Positions 1 to 8,955 of a stretch of 64,000 bases of DNA are shown here, one piece after another. A program made the translations under genes and the position numbers. The DNA lies in contig JACQFZ010000050.1 of NCBI GenBank assembly GCA_016199745.1, forward strand, positions 62,001-126,000, written 5' to 3'. Source of the DNA: Gammaproteobacteria bacterium. Its GTDB lineage: Bacteria > Pseudomonadota > Gammaproteobacteria > Acidiferrobacterales > Sulfurifustaceae. The notes under the pieces were generated by a model. It did no database searches, was not told where the DNA came from, and worked only from the letters and a program-made list of their open reading frames with translations. The stretch's first letter is position 1. Each line of letters begins with the position of its first letter.

Positions 1-259
1 ATCAACAGCCACGCAATCCGCGCGTTCAACACTAGCGCGCTTTACTGTTGTAACACGTAAAGGATTGACCCCTCTAGCGGTATTGTAAAAAAAGACAGGC
101 TGTCGCATCGGCAGGTCTGCCCGCGACATAAGTCGACGATGCGTCCCTGTCCCTCTTTCCCCTCCTGGGTCAGGCGCTTTGGCCGAAGACTTCGGCGCGC
201 CCGCATTCAAACCGGTATTCGTACGGATCAGAAACCGCTGCAAATTGAAAAAAGCGAAA

Positions 260-694
260 CTACTCTTCCTTCAATTTAACGATCAGACACGAGCAATGGA
301 TTCGTCGTGCGACATAATAGGTCGTCGCACCAAAAAACGCCTTAGATAGGCTGCTAGTGCCATGAGAACCCAGCACCACGAGGTCGACCTCATGTGCCTT
401 GGCCGCGCGCACAATCGTAGCTCCCGACCGACCGTACTCGACGACAGGGGTCACCGCTTTGCAGCCGGCGGCAGTGCGCGCTAAATTCACTAGCTTATTG
501 TGCGCGACGTCCTGTGCCCGCGCGTATAAATCGCCCATCATTCCATCGTCATCGGACGGTGTCGGCGCATTTTCTACGACATGCAGCAGTACGAAGGTAG
601 TCTGCGGCGAGCCGAATCGTTTGAGCGCAACTTCAAGAGCATGGCGGGAACTGTCGGAAAAATCTAAAGGAACTAAAACACGCTCAAATTCCAT
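260..694 (-). CDS. universal stress protein, UspA family
   Basis: A single Usp domain of 144 residues, the usual length for a one-domain UspA-type protein. The N-terminus (MEFERVLVPLDFSDSSRHAL) has the family's first beta strand, and the C-terminal part has a glycine loop, GSHGTSSLSKAFFGAT, matching the G-2x-G-9x-G nucleotide-binding pattern except that Ala follows the last Gly. This suggests an ATP-binding subclass protein in the cytoplasm. The ATG follows a good AGGAGAG ribosome site. The gene stands alone and its neighbours give no hint of a specific stress. Family assignment is firm; the physiological role is unknown. Confidence 0.93.
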   Translation of the reverse strand: MEFERVLVPLDFSDSSRHALEVALKRFGSPQTTFVLLHVVENAPTPSDDDGMMGDLYARAQDVAHNKLVNLARTAAGCKAVTPVVEYGRSGATIVRAAKAHEVDLVVLGSHGTSSLSKAFFGATTYYVARRIHCSCLIVKLKEE

Positions 695-926
695 TGGGTC
701 TCTCCTAGGGCGAGCACTTCAGGAAACCAGTTTCTTAGTCCGTTTGGCCGTTATGTCCGGGTGCCACACGCAAAGTATAAGACCTTTCCCTAACGATGCG
801 AGAGGCGTTTTTTGAACAGACCTCAGCCCTTTATAGTAGAGGTTGCCGGCACCCGCCACTGTAAAATCGCCGGTCGTAATATCCGCTTATTGTCGCTGTT
901 TCTACAAGGATCACGGGCACACCCTT

Positions 927-1334
927 ATGAATACCAAGACTCGTTCGCTGCTCGAGCGCTACTACGCCGCCTTCAACGCCGCCGCCTGGGACACATTCCT
1001 TGGCTTGCTGACCGAGGATGTGATTCACGATATCAATCAAGGAGGTCGCGAGGTCGGACGGGCTACGTTTGCTCGCTTCATGGAGCGCATGAATACCAGC
1101 TATCGCGAACAAATTGCCGATATCGTCATCATGACCAACGACGATGGCAGTCGCGCTGCGGTTGAGTTCACCGTGCTGGGCCAATATTTGAAAACCGACG
1201 AAGGCCTACCGCCGGCCGCCGGACAAACGTATCGCCTTCCCGGCGGCGCATTTTTTGAAATCCGCGACGACAAAGTCGCGCGCGTGACTAACTATTACAA
1301 CCTGCAAGATTGGCTGCGACAGGTGGGTACCTGA
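927..1334 (+). CDS. SnoaL-like / ketosteroid isomerase-like protein
   Basis: A 135-residue protein of the NTF2-like superfamily. The start MNTKTRSLLERYYAAFNA is the typical first helix (LLxRYYxAFNA), followed by DTFLGLLTEDVIHDINQGG and a C-terminal sheet with the GGAFFEIRDDKVARVTNYY pattern. An upstream in-frame ATG at 843 exists, but ATG 927 fits the family start. The stop codon overlaps the next start (TGATG at 1332-1336), so the gene is translationally coupled to the GNAT gene. Such proteins are small cone-shaped barrels that bind or isomerise small hydrophobic molecules. The substrate cannot be read from sequence; the linked acyltransferase and amidohydrolase suggest a shared small-molecule pathway. 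Confidence 0.85.
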   Translation: MNTKTRSLLERYYAAFNAAAWDTFLGLLTEDVIHDINQGGREVGRATFARFMERMNTSYREQIADIVIMTNDDGSRAAVEFTVLGQYLKTDEGLPPAAGQTYRLPGGAFFEIRDDKVARVTNYYNLQDWLRQVGT

Positions 1335-1936
1335 TGGCGGACTTACGGCTGGAGTCGTTACGGGGTGCAGCGATCGCACAACAGCTCGACACACTGGCCG
1401 AGTTGCGCATCACTGTCTTTCGCGATTGGCCGTATTTGTACGACGGTACACGCGAGTACGAAAAAAAATATCTCGATGTGTATTTGCGCTGCCCGCGCAG
1501 CTTGGCGGTGTTGGTGTGGGATGGCAATCACTGTATCGGCGCGACTACCGTGTTGCCGTTAGCGGACGCGGGCGCTGAGTCGCAACAACCGTTTATCGAT
1601 CACGGCCACGATATTTCACGCATCAATTATTTCGGTGAGTCGGTACTGCTGAAACCTTATCGCGGTCGTGGCTTAGGTGTGCGCTTTTTCGAACTGCGCG
1701 AAGCGCATGCGCGCGAACACAACTTGTCGATTTGTGCTTTCTGCTCAGTCGAGCGCCCGATGAATCATCCGGCGAAACCGGTCGACTATGTGCCGAACGA
1801 TGCCTTCTGGACGCGCCGCGGATATCACAAGGTAGCGGACATGGTGACGACCTACTCTTGGCCCGATATCGGTGAAACCGAATCTACCGCCAAGCCGATG
1901 ACGTTTTGGCGGCGCGACTTGAGCGCGACCGCATGA
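1334..1936 (+). CDS. GNAT family N-acyltransferase
   Basis: A 200-residue acetyltransferase. The acetyl-CoA pyrophosphate loop is visible in the middle (LLKPYRGRGLGVRFFELREA, motif RGRGLG), preceded by the YFGESVLL strand. I take ATG 1334, which overlaps the preceding stop; its own stop overlaps the start of the nitrilase gene (ATGA at 1933-1936). This tight coupling with a carbon-nitrogen hydrolase suggests the pair makes and breaks, or edits, an amide bond on the same metabolite. GNAT-nitrilase pairs and fusions occur in other bacteria, though I recall no proven substrate for this type. Confidence 0.88.
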   Translation: MADLRLESLRGAAIAQQLDTLAELRITVFRDWPYLYDGTREYEKKYLDVYLRCPRSLAVLVWDGNHCIGATTVLPLADAGAESQQPFIDHGHDISRINYFGESVLLKPYRGRGLGVRFFELREAHAREHNLSICAFCSVERPMNHPAKPVDYVPNDAFWTRRGYHKVADMVTTYSWPDIGETESTAKPMTFWRRDLSATA

Positions 1937-2829
1937 ACGGATTCGTCGCCGCCGCCGCGCAATATCCGGTCAGCAAACCGGCGTCGTGGACCGAAATCGA
2001 AGACACCTTATCGGCCTGGGTAGCGGAAGCGGCGGCGCGTGGCGCACAACTGCTCGTGTTTCCGGAATATGCGTCGATGTCGCTACCGGCGCTGTTCGCT
2101 CCTGATGTGCAAGCAGATCTCGCGGCACAACTGATCGAGCTGCAGCAATTACGCGACGATTATTTGGCGTTACACCGTCGACTGGCACAGACGCATCAGG
2201 TTTACCTGCTCGCCGGAAGTTTTCCATGGCAGGTATCGCCCGGACGTTTCCACAACCGTACATGGTTGTGCGCGCCGAGCGGCGCCAGCGATTATCAAGA
2301 CAAACAAATCATGACGCGCTTCGAGCGCGAGCAATGGGGCATTCAGTCGAGCGACGAGTTGCGTGTGTTTGACACCGCGCTCGGCTGTATCGGCGTGAAT
2401 ATCTGTTACGACGTCGAGTTTCCGCTGTTTGCGCGTGCACAAGCCGAGGCTGGCGCAATTTTAATTTTGACGCCGAGCTGCACCGACACGGTCGCCGGTT
2501 ACTTTCGTGTCCGCGTTGGCGCGCAAGCACGCGCCTTGGAAAACCAGTGCTATGTCATCCAATCGCCGCTCGTGGGTTCGGCGGCGTGGTCGCCGGCAGT
2601 AGATATCAATGTCGGCGCCGCCGGTTTTTATGGTCCGCCGGAGCGTGGTTTTCCCGACGACGGTGTGATTGCGCAAGGTCCGGTCAACGAAGCCAAGTGG
2701 GTATATGCCGGTATCGAACCAGAGCGCGTGGACCATGCACGCCGCGAAGGACAAGTGTTGAACTTCAAGCATTGGCCCGAGCAAAAATTACCGCCGCGGT
2801 CGACGCTAACCCGAATCGATCTTCGGTAG
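1933..2829 (+). CDS. carbon-nitrogen hydrolase (nitrilase superfamily)
   Basis: A 298-residue cytoplasmic amidohydrolase with the complete nitrilase-superfamily triad: Glu45 in LVFPEYASM, Lys124 in YQDKQIMTRFE and the nucleophile Cys158 in IGVNICYDVEFP. It probably cleaves a C-N amide bond rather than a nitrile, since most members with this layout are amidases or carbamoylases. ATG 1933 overlaps the GNAT stop codon, making it the last gene of a coupled three-gene unit. Its length and motif spacing are normal. The substrate is unknown; linkage to an N-acyltransferase suggests an N-acylated amine or amino acid derivative. Confidence 0.92.
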   Translation: MNGFVAAAAQYPVSKPASWTEIEDTLSAWVAEAAARGAQLLVFPEYASMSLPALFAPDVQADLAAQLIELQQLRDDYLALHRRLAQTHQVYLLAGSFPWQVSPGRFHNRTWLCAPSGASDYQDKQIMTRFEREQWGIQSSDELRVFDTALGCIGVNICYDVEFPLFARAQAEAGAILILTPSCTDTVAGYFRVRVGAQARALENQCYVIQSPLVGSAAWSPAVDINVGAAGFYGPPERGFPDDGVIAQGPVNEAKWVYAGIEPERVDHARREGQVLNFKHWPEQKLPPRSTLTRIDLR

Positions 2830-2858
2830 CGTGACCGCATGGAGCCGTTGGAAAAAAA

Positions 2859-3305
2859 ATGACAACGCACAACATCGAATCAACAACGGATCCGCGTGCA
2901 CGCGGCCATTGCTTATGCGGTGCCGTACAGTATGAAGTTCACGGACCGTTGCGTCCGGTCGTGGCCTGCCACTGCGAAATGTGTCGCCGCACCAGCGGCC
3001 ATTATGTGGCAGCCACTGCCTGTGAGGCGCAGCACCTGCGTTTGACCGAAGACCGCGGTTTACGCTGGTATCAATCATCCGCCGCCGCGCGTCGCGGCTT
3101 CTGCCAGGAATGCGGATCTAATCTATTCTGGCATCCGCAGAAAGAGCTGCACATTGCCATCATGGCTGGCTCGCTCGATCAACCGACCGGACTTTCGCTG
3201 GTCGCGCATATTTATGCTTCTGCCGCCGGCGACTACTACCAGATCTGCGACACCCTGGCGCGACACGATGACGGCGCGCATGGCATTAAACCGCCCTACG
3301 CGTAA
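2859..3305 (+). CDS. GFA/CENP-V domain zinc protein
   Basis: A 148-residue protein with the glutathione-dependent formaldehyde-activating (GFA) fold. Zinc ligands are visible as HCLCGAVQYEV near the N-terminus, ACHCEMCRRTSG about 25 residues later, and FCQECGSNLFW in the middle. These are the paired Cys clusters of the family. The founding member was proposed to speed addition of formaldehyde to glutathione, but most GFA proteins have no proven activity. It starts 29 bases after the nitrilase gene and may be co-transcribed with the preceding trio. A link to formaldehyde from methylamine-type metabolism elsewhere in the window is only a possibility. Confidence 0.88.
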   Translation: MTTHNIESTTDPRARGHCLCGAVQYEVHGPLRPVVACHCEMCRRTSGHYVAATACEAQHLRLTEDRGLRWYQSSAAARRGFCQECGSNLFWHPQKELHIAIMAGSLDQPTGLSLVAHIYASAAGDYYQICDTLARHDDGAHGIKPPYA

Positions 3306-3317
3306 CGCTAACTTCTT

Positions 3318-5375
3318 TTAATTAACGACGTCGGCCGCCAACGGCCGGCCGGTCGCCGTCGACCGTACTGTTGCCTCGGCCAAAAAATCTTTGCCGCTGG
3401 TTTGCTTGGCCACTTTCTTCTGCACCACTGTATCGACTTTGGGCATAACCGCGCCTGCTCGTAGCGCCGCATCGCGCGCCAGCACTTGTGCAATCTCGGC
3501 AGCTCGAGCAATCGCCGCGTCGGCATCCGGAAAATCTTGTGGACCCTCGGGTCCGTGCACGCGAAACAGCTCGAGCTTCGGCTGTGTTACCAAAATCTCG
3601 ACCGACTGCATGACGACGCCGGCAACAGCACCGATGGCGTTGGTCACGGCCGCATGCTCCGGAATCACCAACGGCGCCTGCAAGCGCTCCGCTACTTGCG
3701 GATAGTAACTACGCACCGGCGCACCGATGGCGATGAGCGAGGCATTCAGACTGAAAGTGACATTCGCCAACCGCGAGAACATCTTGCCGCTGACCACATC
3801 TTCGATGAACGTGTCGCCGAACCGGCCCCAGCTGCCGCTGGTGGCGCGACGAATGCATGGATCATGCGCCAGCACTGCCTCGAACACCACCCGTCCGGTT
3901 TGACGAACGACGGCTTCGCGTATTTCGGTACAGAATTCTGGGACATCGGTATCGCTCAGTTGCTCTAGCCAACCGCGACGCTCACGAATCAACAATGCCG
4001 CACCCAGTCGCGCTGCTTCCACGTCCCAGCTGTGTTGCTCGCCCAACACGTGCATCGCATCACTCGGCGTGATGCCGGACGCGGCGACGAGGCCCTGACT
4101 CACCAGCGATCGCAGTGCCCGTAGCGCGCTGGCGCTGCGGGCGATCTCGGCTAACGGTTGCGGTCCCGGCGCGAGCGCATCCCAAACTTTTTGCTCGATT
4201 TTGGAGCTTAGATGCACGTCGGTGCGAGCACTTTGGCGAAATGCGAACCGCGCCGGGTGTAACGGCGGGATTTCCGCGAGCGCTTGCGCCCGCAACACAT
4301 CGAGGATCGCCGGCGTCGTCTTCGCCAATAAACTCAACGGCACGACTCGCCGTGGGCCGATGGTCAACTGCGCCTGATCGTTGAAGCCGACTTCACTGTC
4401 GCCGCCGAGGCCATACGTGCGCACGTCGACCGCCTGCACCATCGTGTTCCAACCACCGACCAGTGCGCCCTCGTCGTTCAACACCGGCTTGCCGTCACGG
4501 ACGATGGCGATGTCAGTGGTCGTGCCGCCCATGTCGGACACGACAAAATCTTCTATGCCGGTCAAAAATTTCGCGCCAACGACGCTGGCCGCCGGTCCCG
4601 ACAAGATCGTTTCGACCGGACACTCCAACGCGACCTTGGCATCCATCAACGAACCATCGCCCTTCACCACCATCAGCGACGCATGGATGCGCTCGATTGC
4701 CAGTACTGCTTGCACCGCTTCGATCAAATGCCGAATCTGCGGCGTCAATTGCGCGTTGAGCGCGGTCGTCAACGCGCGCCGCGGCGCGTCGAGCCGCGAT
4801 GTCAGCTCGTGACCACAAGTGACCGGCTTGTGCGTGAGATCGCGAATCAGTTGGCGTAAGCGGACTTCATGGCTCGGATTGCGCACCGAAAAAAGGCTGG
4901 AGACAGCGAAGGCGTCGACCCGCGCCGCGTGCTTGAGCACCACCGCCGTCGCCGCTTCGATATCGAGCGGCGCCAGCTCTTCACCGCTGGCGCGATGACC
5001 GCCGGCGATCAAAGCGGTCGGGCTATTGATCAACGCCTCGCGCAGCCCGGCGCGCGACAGCATCTGCTCATCGTAGCCGATCAAGATGGCACAAATCGGA
5101 CCGCGCTGGTTCTCGACCACGGCATTGGTTGCCAATGTGGTCGACACCGAGACTAGGCTGATGTCGGCCGACGATAACGGCGCCGGCAATTTTTCGATTA
5201 CCGCTTTGATCGCGCCGGCGAGACCGATCGATAGGTCGTGCTTGGTCGTCAGTGACTTGGCAGTAGCGATGACCTGCTTGCTACCGTTGAGGATGACCGC
5301 GTCGGTGTAAGTCCCGCCAGTATCCAAGCCCAACCAAAGATCTTTGTTACTGGGGGTCGTGTTAGTACTTGTCAT
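3318..5375 (-). CDS. hydantoinase/oxoprolinase family protein (HyuA-like ASKHA ATPase)
   Basis: A 685-residue protein of the HyuA/5-oxoprolinase A family. The N-terminal phosphate loop LGLDTGGTYTDAVIL and the second ASKHA loop DMGGTTTDIAIVRDGKPVL are intact, so it should bind and hydrolyse ATP. No HyuB-type partner, which true hydantoinases and oxoprolinases need, lies in the window. The start overlaps the end of the MttB-family gene by 14 bases, so both are translated from one message. ASKHA ATPases such as RamA/RACo reactivate corrinoid proteins for methyltransferases; by analogy this one might serve the adjacent MttB homologue. That is inference: it lacks the ferredoxin domain of RamA. Confidence 0.85.
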   Translation of the reverse strand: MTSTNTTPSNKDLWLGLDTGGTYTDAVILNGSKQVIATAKSLTTKHDLSIGLAGAIKAVIEKLPAPLSSADISLVSVSTTLATNAVVENQRGPICAILIGYDEQMLSRAGLREALINSPTALIAGGHRASGEELAPLDIEAATAVVLKHAARVDAFAVSSLFSVRNPSHEVRLRQLIRDLTHKPVTCGHELTSRLDAPRRALTTALNAQLTPQIRHLIEAVQAVLAIERIHASLMVVKGDGSLMDAKVALECPVETILSGPAASVVGAKFLTGIEDFVVSDMGGTTTDIAIVRDGKPVLNDEGALVGGWNTMVQAVDVRTYGLGGDSEVGFNDQAQLTIGPRRVVPLSLLAKTTPAILDVLRAQALAEIPPLHPARFAFRQSARTDVHLSSKIEQKVWDALAPGPQPLAEIARSASALRALRSLVSQGLVAASGITPSDAMHVLGEQHSWDVEAARLGAALLIRERRGWLEQLSDTDVPEFCTEIREAVVRQTGRVVFEAVLAHDPCIRRATSGSWGRFGDTFIEDVVSGKMFSRLANVTFSLNASLIAIGAPVRSYYPQVAERLQAPLVIPEHAAVTNAIGAVAGVVMQSVEILVTQPKLELFRVHGPEGPQDFPDADAAIARAAEIAQVLARDAALRAGAVMPKVDTVVQKKVAKQTSGKDFLAEATVRSTATGRPLAADVVN

Positions 5376-6627
5376 GTTCCAGAGCCAGCAATTCTTCCGA
5401 GCGGGCCCGCACGAAATCGTTGAGTGCCATATCTATCTTTATATTGAGTTGCGAAATTTCCGAATGCGGCAACAGCGCGTCATCGGCCCAGTTGCCACGC
5501 GACTTCCTTATATGAAGCAAGCCGGCGTGATCCAAGTGCCATTTATCTTGGCTGACGGCGAGCCCGTTATCCATCCAGCCGGCGGCATGTAATACAAAGT
5601 CTGCGCCCGCGTCTAGAGCCAATTGCAAGGAAAAGCTCGATTCGGCGGCCGCTTGCGCGTCGACGCATTTCGCCGAGGTGAATCCGCCATCGAGCCGGTA
5701 TGGCACGCCCAGCCGGCGGAACAGCTGCCCTGCCGCCAGACTTACCAGCCAGGTGGTCGGCTTGCCACAATCCGGCCGCATGGATTTCATCGAGAACGGA
5801 ACACCGACAATTCCCCCCATGACCGGTGCCCCGGGATTCACCAACTGTGTCGTCGCTAAACCGAATAGGACCTCGGCGAATCCTTGCGCTAGTGCACCGG
5901 CAATCGTCGTCGGCGCCATCATGCCAAGCACCAGCCATGACGCAACCTGGGTCGCCTGCCCGGTCGCTGCCGAATAACACAGCGCCTCGATCACGCCTTT
6001 GTCGAAACGCAACGGCGAATCGGGGTTGATGATATTAAGTAAGCAGCAGCGACCCACCATCTCTCGTTCAAACACGATCGTCGCCAGCATCAATGCATCT
6101 TTATAGCGTTCGACCGACGGCTTCGGTCCTAAGAGAGGTTTACCGGTATAGCGGAATTGGATGGCGAGATGTTGCAAGTGCCGCACCGGCGTCGCCACGT
6201 CGGTAACCTCGCACAACGTACCGGCGTGACGCAGTCCGCTCGATGCTTGCACGAGTTGTGTCAGCACCGCGAGATCGGCGCTGGTCGTATAACGCCGCTG
6301 ACCGTCCGGGGTAAGTAGGAAAGGCGTAAACGACGCCGGCGCGCAGACACCGCTGCCCTGGCCAAAATCGATTGAATACGCGTGGTCGCGCGCGAGTTGC
6401 CGAAACGATGCCGGCGCCGAGCGCGCGATGATCGCACGCGCTAAGCCGGCAGGAACTTTGATACAGCCTGCTTCGACACGTGCGCCCTGCTGGCGCCACA
6501 GTTGTTCGACTTGCTCACTGCCGGAACAGTCGATGCCGATCGTTGCTAAAAGCCGCTCGGCATTTTGTTCGATGACGACGACGCCATCGTCGGCAAGTAC
6601 CGTGGCAAAGGGTTTGGCCGCTGACAC
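5362..6627 (-). CDS. MttB-family (non-pyrrolysine) methyltransferase
   Basis: A 421-residue member of the trimethylamine methyltransferase (MttB) superfamily, recognisable from the N-terminal helix pattern ending in VPAGLARAIIARSAPASF and the TIM-barrel core (KPLLGPKPSVERYKDA, GALAQGFAEVLFG, GAPVMGGIVGVPFS). The frame contains no internal TAG, so it is a pyrrolysine-free type. Characterised relatives demethylate quaternary amines such as glycine betaine, proline betaine, carnitine or gamma-butyrobetaine onto a corrinoid protein. No corrinoid protein gene was seen here. It is the middle gene of an MFS-MttB-HyuA operon opposite a LysR gene. A quaternary-amine substrate fits the rest of the window but is unproven. 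Confidence 0.87.
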   Translation of the reverse strand: MSAAKPFATVLADDGVVVIEQNAERLLATIGIDCSGSEQVEQLWRQQGARVEAGCIKVPAGLARAIIARSAPASFRQLARDHAYSIDFGQGSGVCAPASFTPFLLTPDGQRRYTTSADLAVLTQLVQASSGLRHAGTLCEVTDVATPVRHLQHLAIQFRYTGKPLLGPKPSVERYKDALMLATIVFEREMVGRCCLLNIINPDSPLRFDKGVIEALCYSAATGQATQVASWLVLGMMAPTTIAGALAQGFAEVLFGLATTQLVNPGAPVMGGIVGVPFSMKSMRPDCGKPTTWLVSLAAGQLFRRLGVPYRLDGGFTSAKCVDAQAAAESSFSLQLALDAGADFVLHAAGWMDNGLAVSQDKWHLDHAGLLHIRKSRGNWADDALLPHSEISQLNIKIDMALNDFVRARSEELLALEHDKY

Positions 6628-6637
6628 CGTGGCGATT

Positions 6638-7855
6638 TTATACGACTGCCGCGTTACCGCGTCGAACGTAAGCCACTTTAATCGACTCGCCGGTACCGAA
6701 CCGTAACGCGGTGACCATAGCGATAACGACGGCTAAGAGACCGGCGATCGCCAACAGCCAGGTATAGCTACCGAAATAGGTCTTCCAATAACCGCTCAAG
6801 AAGCTGAAGGTCATGATGCCCAGGAACAAGCTGACATTACCGATCGACGATACCGACAACAATCGCGCCCGCGGCACGACCGCCGCCATATGCGCATAAA
6901 ATGCCGCCTGCGTGCCGAACATCGCCAAACCGAAAATAGCAGTCGTCAGCAACAATACTTCCTTAATCGGCCATACCACCGACACGACCATCGCCACGCC
7001 GGCGACCAAATGACCGATGGTGAGGCCGATACGAGTCGTGAAACGTTCAGCGATATGACCGATCACGTAACCGCTGAACATGCCAGCAGCACCAATGACG
7101 CTGAGAAGTACGCCAACCGTGTCGGCGTTCAGTCCGACCTCATGCCGTGCGTAGACCGACAAATAAGTGGGAAATATCGTCAGGCTGCCACCCGAGAGAA
7201 ACATCAATAGATAAAGCAGCGTCAATGACGGCGCGATCGACCGCGTCGACGACGTCACGTCAAGCGCCGCGGCCGCGTGGTGGCTGCATTGCGACTTGGG
7301 AACGACGATCCAGCCAATCACACCCAAGGCAACGGCGATGGCGCCGAAGATCAGCCAGTTAAAGCTCCAGTCGAGCTTGTCGTTAACGATCGGCATTACG
7401 GTACCGACCAAAACGATGGCGTAAGCAGCGCCACCCGAGGCAATGCCCATCGCCCGCGCAAAATAAGTCGCTGGAATAAATTCTTTTAGTAAATTCGCCA
7501 TCGGCGCCCAGCTGATCGCCGCTAACGAGCCGAGCGCGAACATCAATAAAACGATCAGCATTTCCGAGCGCACGAAGAACAGCCCGATCAGCAACAGCCC
7601 GAACAAAATAATCGAGCTCGATACTAAGCGGCTGAGATTGAGCCGGCCTTCGATCAGCGGCACCGCCAACGAGAAAATAATGAGGCCGAGCTGAAACGCA
7701 CTGGAGGCCCAGCCAAGACCGCGATAGGACAACGCGCCCTGCTCGATCATCTCGGGCGCCAATGCCGACAATAGAAAGTGACCGAATCCAAACGCGACCA
7801 TAACGAAGATCGTCATGAGCGCGGTCACGACGATCCAATGCATCTTCTGAAACAT
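6638..7855 (-). CDS. MFS transporter
   Basis: A 405-residue integral membrane protein with about twelve hydrophobic segments, beginning in the first one (MHWIVVTALMTIFVMVAFG). The central loop (residues about 190-210) is polar, as in major facilitator proteins of the oxalate/formate or monocarboxylate-like groups. It is the first gene of the operon with the MttB homologue (10-base gap), so it likely imports that enzyme's substrate. ATG 7855 is taken; ATG 7843 is possible. The 148-base gap to the divergent LysR gene must carry both promoters. The substrate cannot be told from sequence. Confidence 0.88.
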   Translation of the reverse strand: MFQKMHWIVVTALMTIFVMVAFGFGHFLLSALAPEMIEQGALSYRGLGWASSAFQLGLIIFSLAVPLIEGRLNLSRLVSSSIILFGLLLIGLFFVRSEMLIVLLMFALGSLAAISWAPMANLLKEFIPATYFARAMGIASGGAAYAIVLVGTVMPIVNDKLDWSFNWLIFGAIAVALGVIGWIVVPKSQCSHHAAAALDVTSSTRSIAPSLTLLYLLMFLSGGSLTIFPTYLSVYARHEVGLNADTVGVLLSVIGAAGMFSGYVIGHIAERFTTRIGLTIGHLVAGVAMVVSVVWPIKEVLLLTTAIFGLAMFGTQAAFYAHMAAVVPRARLLSVSSIGNVSLFLGIMTFSFLSGYWKTYFGSYTWLLAIAGLLAVVIAMVTALRFGTGESIKVAYVRRGNAAVV

Positions 7856-8003
7856 ACTGGCTTGTTTTATCCTGCTCGAGTACGAGCTGCTGTGGTGCGC
7901 GCATCCTCTCGTTCCCGCCTTGGCCGAACAATTGATAAAGATAGTAGTAAACTTGAGTTTTCTTCATGTATTGTTGTAGTAACACTAATTAAAGGTTTGG
8001 CCC

Positions 8004-8903
8004 ATGAAATTGCGTTATCCGCCGCTAAACGAGCTTAAAACGTTCCATGCGGTCGCTCAGGCGGGGCGGTTTTCGAAGGCGGCGGCGCTGTTGTCGGTTA
8101 CCGAATCGGCGGTCAGCCATCAGATTCGGCGCCTGGAACAACGCCTCGGCGTGCGGCTGTTCGAGAAAAACGGCCGAGAGATGCATCTATCGGCTGCCGG
8201 CGCTAAATATTTTCAGGCGGTCCGACTCGCGCTCGAAACGCTGTCGGAGGCGACGGAAGAATTGGCCGGCACACCGGCGCGCGGACGGGCGACGCTGACA
8301 TTGCCGACGTCGCTCGCCGCCTTCTGGTTGATCCCGCGGCTGAGCGATTTGCACCAGCAACACCCTGACCTCAGCTTGCAGCTGATTACCACCAATCGCC
8401 TGTGCGACTTCGATCGTGAGAACATCGACCTCGGCATTCGCTACGGCTATGGCGATTGGTCGGGTTACGACATCACTAAGCTGATGCCGGAAGTGTTACT
8501 GCCGGTGGCGGCTGAATCGTATTTAAAAAAATGGCGCGACGCGCCGATGGCGAAGGTGCTGGCGGAAGCTAAGATCATCGTCAATACGTATGACACCAAC
8601 GAATGGAAAGATTGGTGCGAGGCGCATGGATTGCCGGTACCGCCGGAACAACGGACCGTCACGTTCGAAGGCTCGGAGCTCGTGCTCCAAGCCGCCATGG
8701 AAGGCGTGGGCATCGCCATGGGTCGGCAACCACTGGTGGACCGGCTTATTCGATCCGGTAAACTGATGGCGCCGTTCATCAATGTTTCCATCGAAAGCGC
8801 CGCGTACTACCTCATCCACCGTAAAGGCACGATGCTGTCGGGGTCGGCGCTGAAAGTCGCCGATTGGCTGAAAGAACAGGCCATCGGTCACACCAGCAAA
8901 TAA
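8004..8903 (+). CDS. LysR family regulator (GcvA-like)
   Basis: A 299-residue LysR-type regulator. The N-terminal winged helix-turn-helix (residues 5-64; FSKAAALLSVTESAVSHQIRRLE) is followed by a substrate-binding effector domain with the IDLGIRYGYGDWSGYD stretch characteristic of GcvA-like members. It is transcribed divergently from the MFS-MttB-HyuA operon. LysR proteins usually control the gene facing them, so it probably activates that operon when its substrate is present. It resembles the two other LysR proteins in this window in type and in divergent arrangement. Confidence 0.93.
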   Translation: MKLRYPPLNELKTFHAVAQAGRFSKAAALLSVTESAVSHQIRRLEQRLGVRLFEKNGREMHLSAAGAKYFQAVRLALETLSEATEELAGTPARGRATLTLPTSLAAFWLIPRLSDLHQQHPDLSLQLITTNRLCDFDRENIDLGIRYGYGDWSGYDITKLMPEVLLPVAAESYLKKWRDAPMAKVLAEAKIIVNTYDTNEWKDWCEAHGLPVPPEQRTVTFEGSELVLQAAMEGVGIAMGRQPLVDRLIRSGKLMAPFINVSIESAAYYLIHRKGTMLSGSALKVADWLKEQAIGHTSK

Positions 8904-8955
8904 ATAATCTTCGTTGTGCGATTAACTATCATTCATCTCAACTATAGAAAACGAT

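Noticed and set aside
1-259. A possible gene at the left edge.
   Set aside because: No frame with a recognisable product or ribosome site; only short AT-rich promoter-like sequence is seen.
5362-6627. Possibility that the MttB homologue uses pyrrolysine.
   Set aside because: The frame is complete with no internal TAG and ends in TAA; no pyl genes are seen.
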